From Emticicia sp. CRIBPO (GTDB lineage: Bacteria; Bacteroidota; Bacteroidia; Cytophagales; Spirosomataceae), in NCBI RefSeq assembly GCF_009905725.1, contig NZ_JAAAKV010000011.1:144011-208010 (forward strand): a DNA stretch of 64,000 nt, in the 5' to 3' direction. Each line of letters opens with the position of its first letter. Within the stretch, counting starts at the first letter, position 1. The notes under the pieces are model-generated. The model saw nothing but the letters and a program-made list of their open reading frames with translations. It was not told the origin of the DNA and made no database searches. Shown piece by piece: positions 62,190 through 64,000 of the stretch. The translations under genes were made by a program, and so were the position numbers.

Positions 62190-63926
62190 ATGAAAAAAGT
62201 ACTCTTCCTGCTTATCTCGGCAGGCATCATAAGCTCCTGTCAATCTGAAAGCAAGAAAAACGGCGGCATGGCAGACAGCACTTTCCAGAAGTTTTCAGAC
62301 GGCTTTATTGAAGATTTATGGAAAAACGATCCGGAATGGGCCACCCAGGCAGGGTATCACAAGTATGACAGCCTGCTCACTATCCCCGACAGCCTCGGGT
62401 TCAACGCCTCCCTGACTTTTGTTAATGCAAACCTGGATTCCCTGAAACAGTATAAGCCCGAAGAGCTGAACACCTCACATCAGACAGATTATTACATGAT
62501 CTCGGATTTTCTGGAATCAAGAAAGTGGGAAATTGAAACGAAGAAACAATATACCTGGGACCCATCCTATTATAATGTCGGAGGATTGTTCGCTTTCATG
62601 CTGTCTGAAAACTACGCCCCGATCGAAACCCGCCTGGTTGATTTCGGAAAAAGGCTGAGATATGTGCCGGATTATTACAAGGCAGCCAAAGCCAATATTG
62701 TTAACCCTGCGGAAGAATTACGCACCCTGGCCATTGATCAGAATACAGGAGGATTATCTGTTTTTGAAACAGAGCTGACCGACGCAGTTAAAAAATCCAA
62801 ACTATCCGACAAAGAAAAGTCGGAGATTACTGCTTTATCAAAAGACGCGGTGGCGGCCATCAAAGACTATGTCGGCTGGCTTAAAAACCTCAAATCTGCC
62901 CAACCTAGGAGTTTCAGGTTAGGCAAACAGCTGTATGAGACCAAATTCAAATACGATATCCAATCGGCCTACACGGCTGCCCAGATTTATGATTCGGCCC
63001 TGGTCAGAAAACAATACCTGCATGGCGAAATGTTTAAGATCAGCCGGAAACTGTGGCCGAAATACTTCGGCAGCAAGCCCGCCCCTACCGATACCTTAAT
63101 CCTGATCGGCAAAATGATCGACACATTGTCTGTCAAACATGTGAGACCGGAGGAATTCCAGACGGCCATTGAAAAGCAGATTCCGGAGCTGGTCAAATTT
63201 ATTAAAGACAAAAACCTGGTTTATCTTGACGAGAGTAAACCACTGGTAGTCAGGAAAGAACCTGCCTATATGGGTGGTGTAGCCGGAGCGTCTATCAGTG
63301 CTCCCGGTCCGTATGATAAAAAGGGGAATACCTATTACAATGTAGGCAGCCTGGCCGGTTGGACACCGGAGCGATCGGAAAGTTACCTGAGAGAGTACAA
63401 TCACTATATCCTGCAGATCCTGAATATCCATGAGGCCATTCCGGGTCATTATGCCCAGCTGGTTTATTCCAATCTGTCACCAAGCCTGATCAAATCTATC
63501 CTGGGCAACGGTGCCATGGTAGAAGGATGGGCGGTGTATACCGAACAGATGATGCTCGAAAACGGCTATGGCGACAACGAGCCTGAAATGTGGCTGATGT
63601 GGTATAAATGGAACCTGAGAACGGTTTGTAATACGATCCTGGACTACCAGGTACATGTCAAAGACCTGTCTAAAGAAGGAGCTTTGCAGCTGCTTACCAA
63701 AGAGGCGTTCCAGCAACAGGCTGAAGCAGAAGGCAAGTGGAGACGGGTAAATGTATCCAGTGTTCAGCTGACCAGCTATTACACAGGCTATAAAGAAATC
63801 ATTGATCTGAGAGAAAAAGTGAAGAAGAAAGAAGGCGATAAATTCAACCTGAAGGCTTTCCACGAAAAATTCCTGAGCTACGGCAGTGCCCCTGTGAAGT
63901 ACATCAGCCGATTGATGCTGGAATAG
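62190..63926 (+). CDS. DUF885 family lipoprotein (putative metallopeptidase)
   Basis: The protein opens with the lipoprotein signal MKKVLFLLISAGIISSC (lipobox ISSC). The DUF885 region contains the metal-site motif HEAIPGH at residues 414-420 (His414, Glu415, His420), with NGAMVEGWAVYTEQMM downstream. Members are regarded as zinc peptidase-like, and no substrate is known with certainty. Length (578 residues) is normal. The stop codon TAG is the first three bases of a heptamer repeat that continues to the window end. It is divergent from the AraC gene. Confidence 0.93.
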   Translation: MKKVLFLLISAGIISSCQSESKKNGGMADSTFQKFSDGFIEDLWKNDPEWATQAGYHKYDSLLTIPDSLGFNASLTFVNANLDSLKQYKPEELNTSHQTDYYMISDFLESRKWEIETKKQYTWDPSYYNVGGLFAFMLSENYAPIETRLVDFGKRLRYVPDYYKAAKANIVNPAEELRTLAIDQNTGGLSVFETELTDAVKKSKLSDKEKSEITALSKDAVAAIKDYVGWLKNLKSAQPRSFRLGKQLYETKFKYDIQSAYTAAQIYDSALVRKQYLHGEMFKISRKLWPKYFGSKPAPTDTLILIGKMIDTLSVKHVRPEEFQTAIEKQIPELVKFIKDKNLVYLDESKPLVVRKEPAYMGGVAGASISAPGPYDKKGNTYYNVGSLAGWTPERSESYLREYNHYILQILNIHEAIPGHYAQLVYSNLSPSLIKSILGNGAMVEGWAVYTEQMMLENGYGDNEPEMWLMWYKWNLRTVCNTILDYQVHVKDLSKEGALQLLTKEAFQQQAEAEGKWRRVNVSSVQLTSYYTGYKEIIDLREKVKKKEGDKFNLKAFHEKFLSYGSAPVKYISRLMLE

Positions 63927-64000
63927 CGGTTAGCGGTTAGCGGTTAGCGGTTAGCGGTTAGCGGTTAGCGGTTAGCGGTTAGCGGTTAGCGGTTAGCGGT
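63924..64000. repeat. Perfect TAGCGGT heptamer array, 11 copies, continuing beyond the window
   Basis: Eleven exact tandem copies of TAGCGGT fill 63924 to 64000. The first unit supplies the stop codon of the DUF885 gene. The array reaches the last base, so its full length is unknown. Confidence 0.95.

Overview
The window looks like chromosomal DNA of a Bacteroidota, most likely a Cytophagales-type polysaccharide degrader. The signs are a SusC/SusD pair, many short secreted lipoproteins and signal peptides, moderate GC with AT-rich gaps, and -7 elements of the Bacteroidota TAnnTTTG type upstream of several genes. The genus cannot be fixed from sequence alone.

Region by region: 1-3776 is the end of a SusC-SusD operon followed by an exported cyanophycinase-like peptidase. 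4103-8543 holds a small membrane protein, a Ca2+-type P-ATPase and a DUF4349 lipoprotein. 8552-13213 groups genes of resistance-like families: an AAC(3)-I-like acetyltransferase, an AraC regulator, a short UvrA-like ABC ATPase, a 69-residue protein and a VOC protein. 13294-14020 is a REP-associated (IS200-like) transposase surrounded and interrupted by perfect palindromes; it runs antisense into the end of a LacI-type regulator.

13916-44708 is a large pectin/uronate catabolic region. Outside the cytoplasm it supplies a CE12-GH28 fusion, an esterase, a penicillin-acylase-type hydrolase, a GH31, an alginate-lyase-fold protein, two GH105 unsaturated uronyl hydrolases and a GH95. Inside, the unsaturated uronate branch (KdgF, KduI, KduD) and the galacturonate branch (UxaC, UxaB, UxaA) meet at 2-keto-3-deoxygluconate, which KdgK and the KDPG aldolase take to pyruvate and glyceraldehyde 3-phosphate. 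A GntP-type permease and an ExuT-type transporter supply substrates. A LgoD-like dehydrogenase could feed L-galactonate into the same route. A near-identical 32-nt inverted-repeat element occurs between the LacI gene and kduD and again before kdgF; it is the best candidate operator for this regulon. The run is interrupted by a minus-strand nuclease-like gene pair and a RarD-like transporter.

45018-54980 is mixed: an exported oxidoreductase, a PIG-L deacetylase, membrane proteins, an LLM flavoprotein, a 17-copy 21-bp tandem repeat, a lipoprotein, an MFS transporter, a Crp-type regulator, a CPBP protease and a nitroreductase. 55112-61904 is a minus-strand tripartite RND efflux operon with an AraC gene upstream. 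62190-63926 is a DUF885 lipoprotein whose stop codon begins an 11-copy heptamer repeat that runs off the window. No rRNA, tRNA or CRISPR array was seen.
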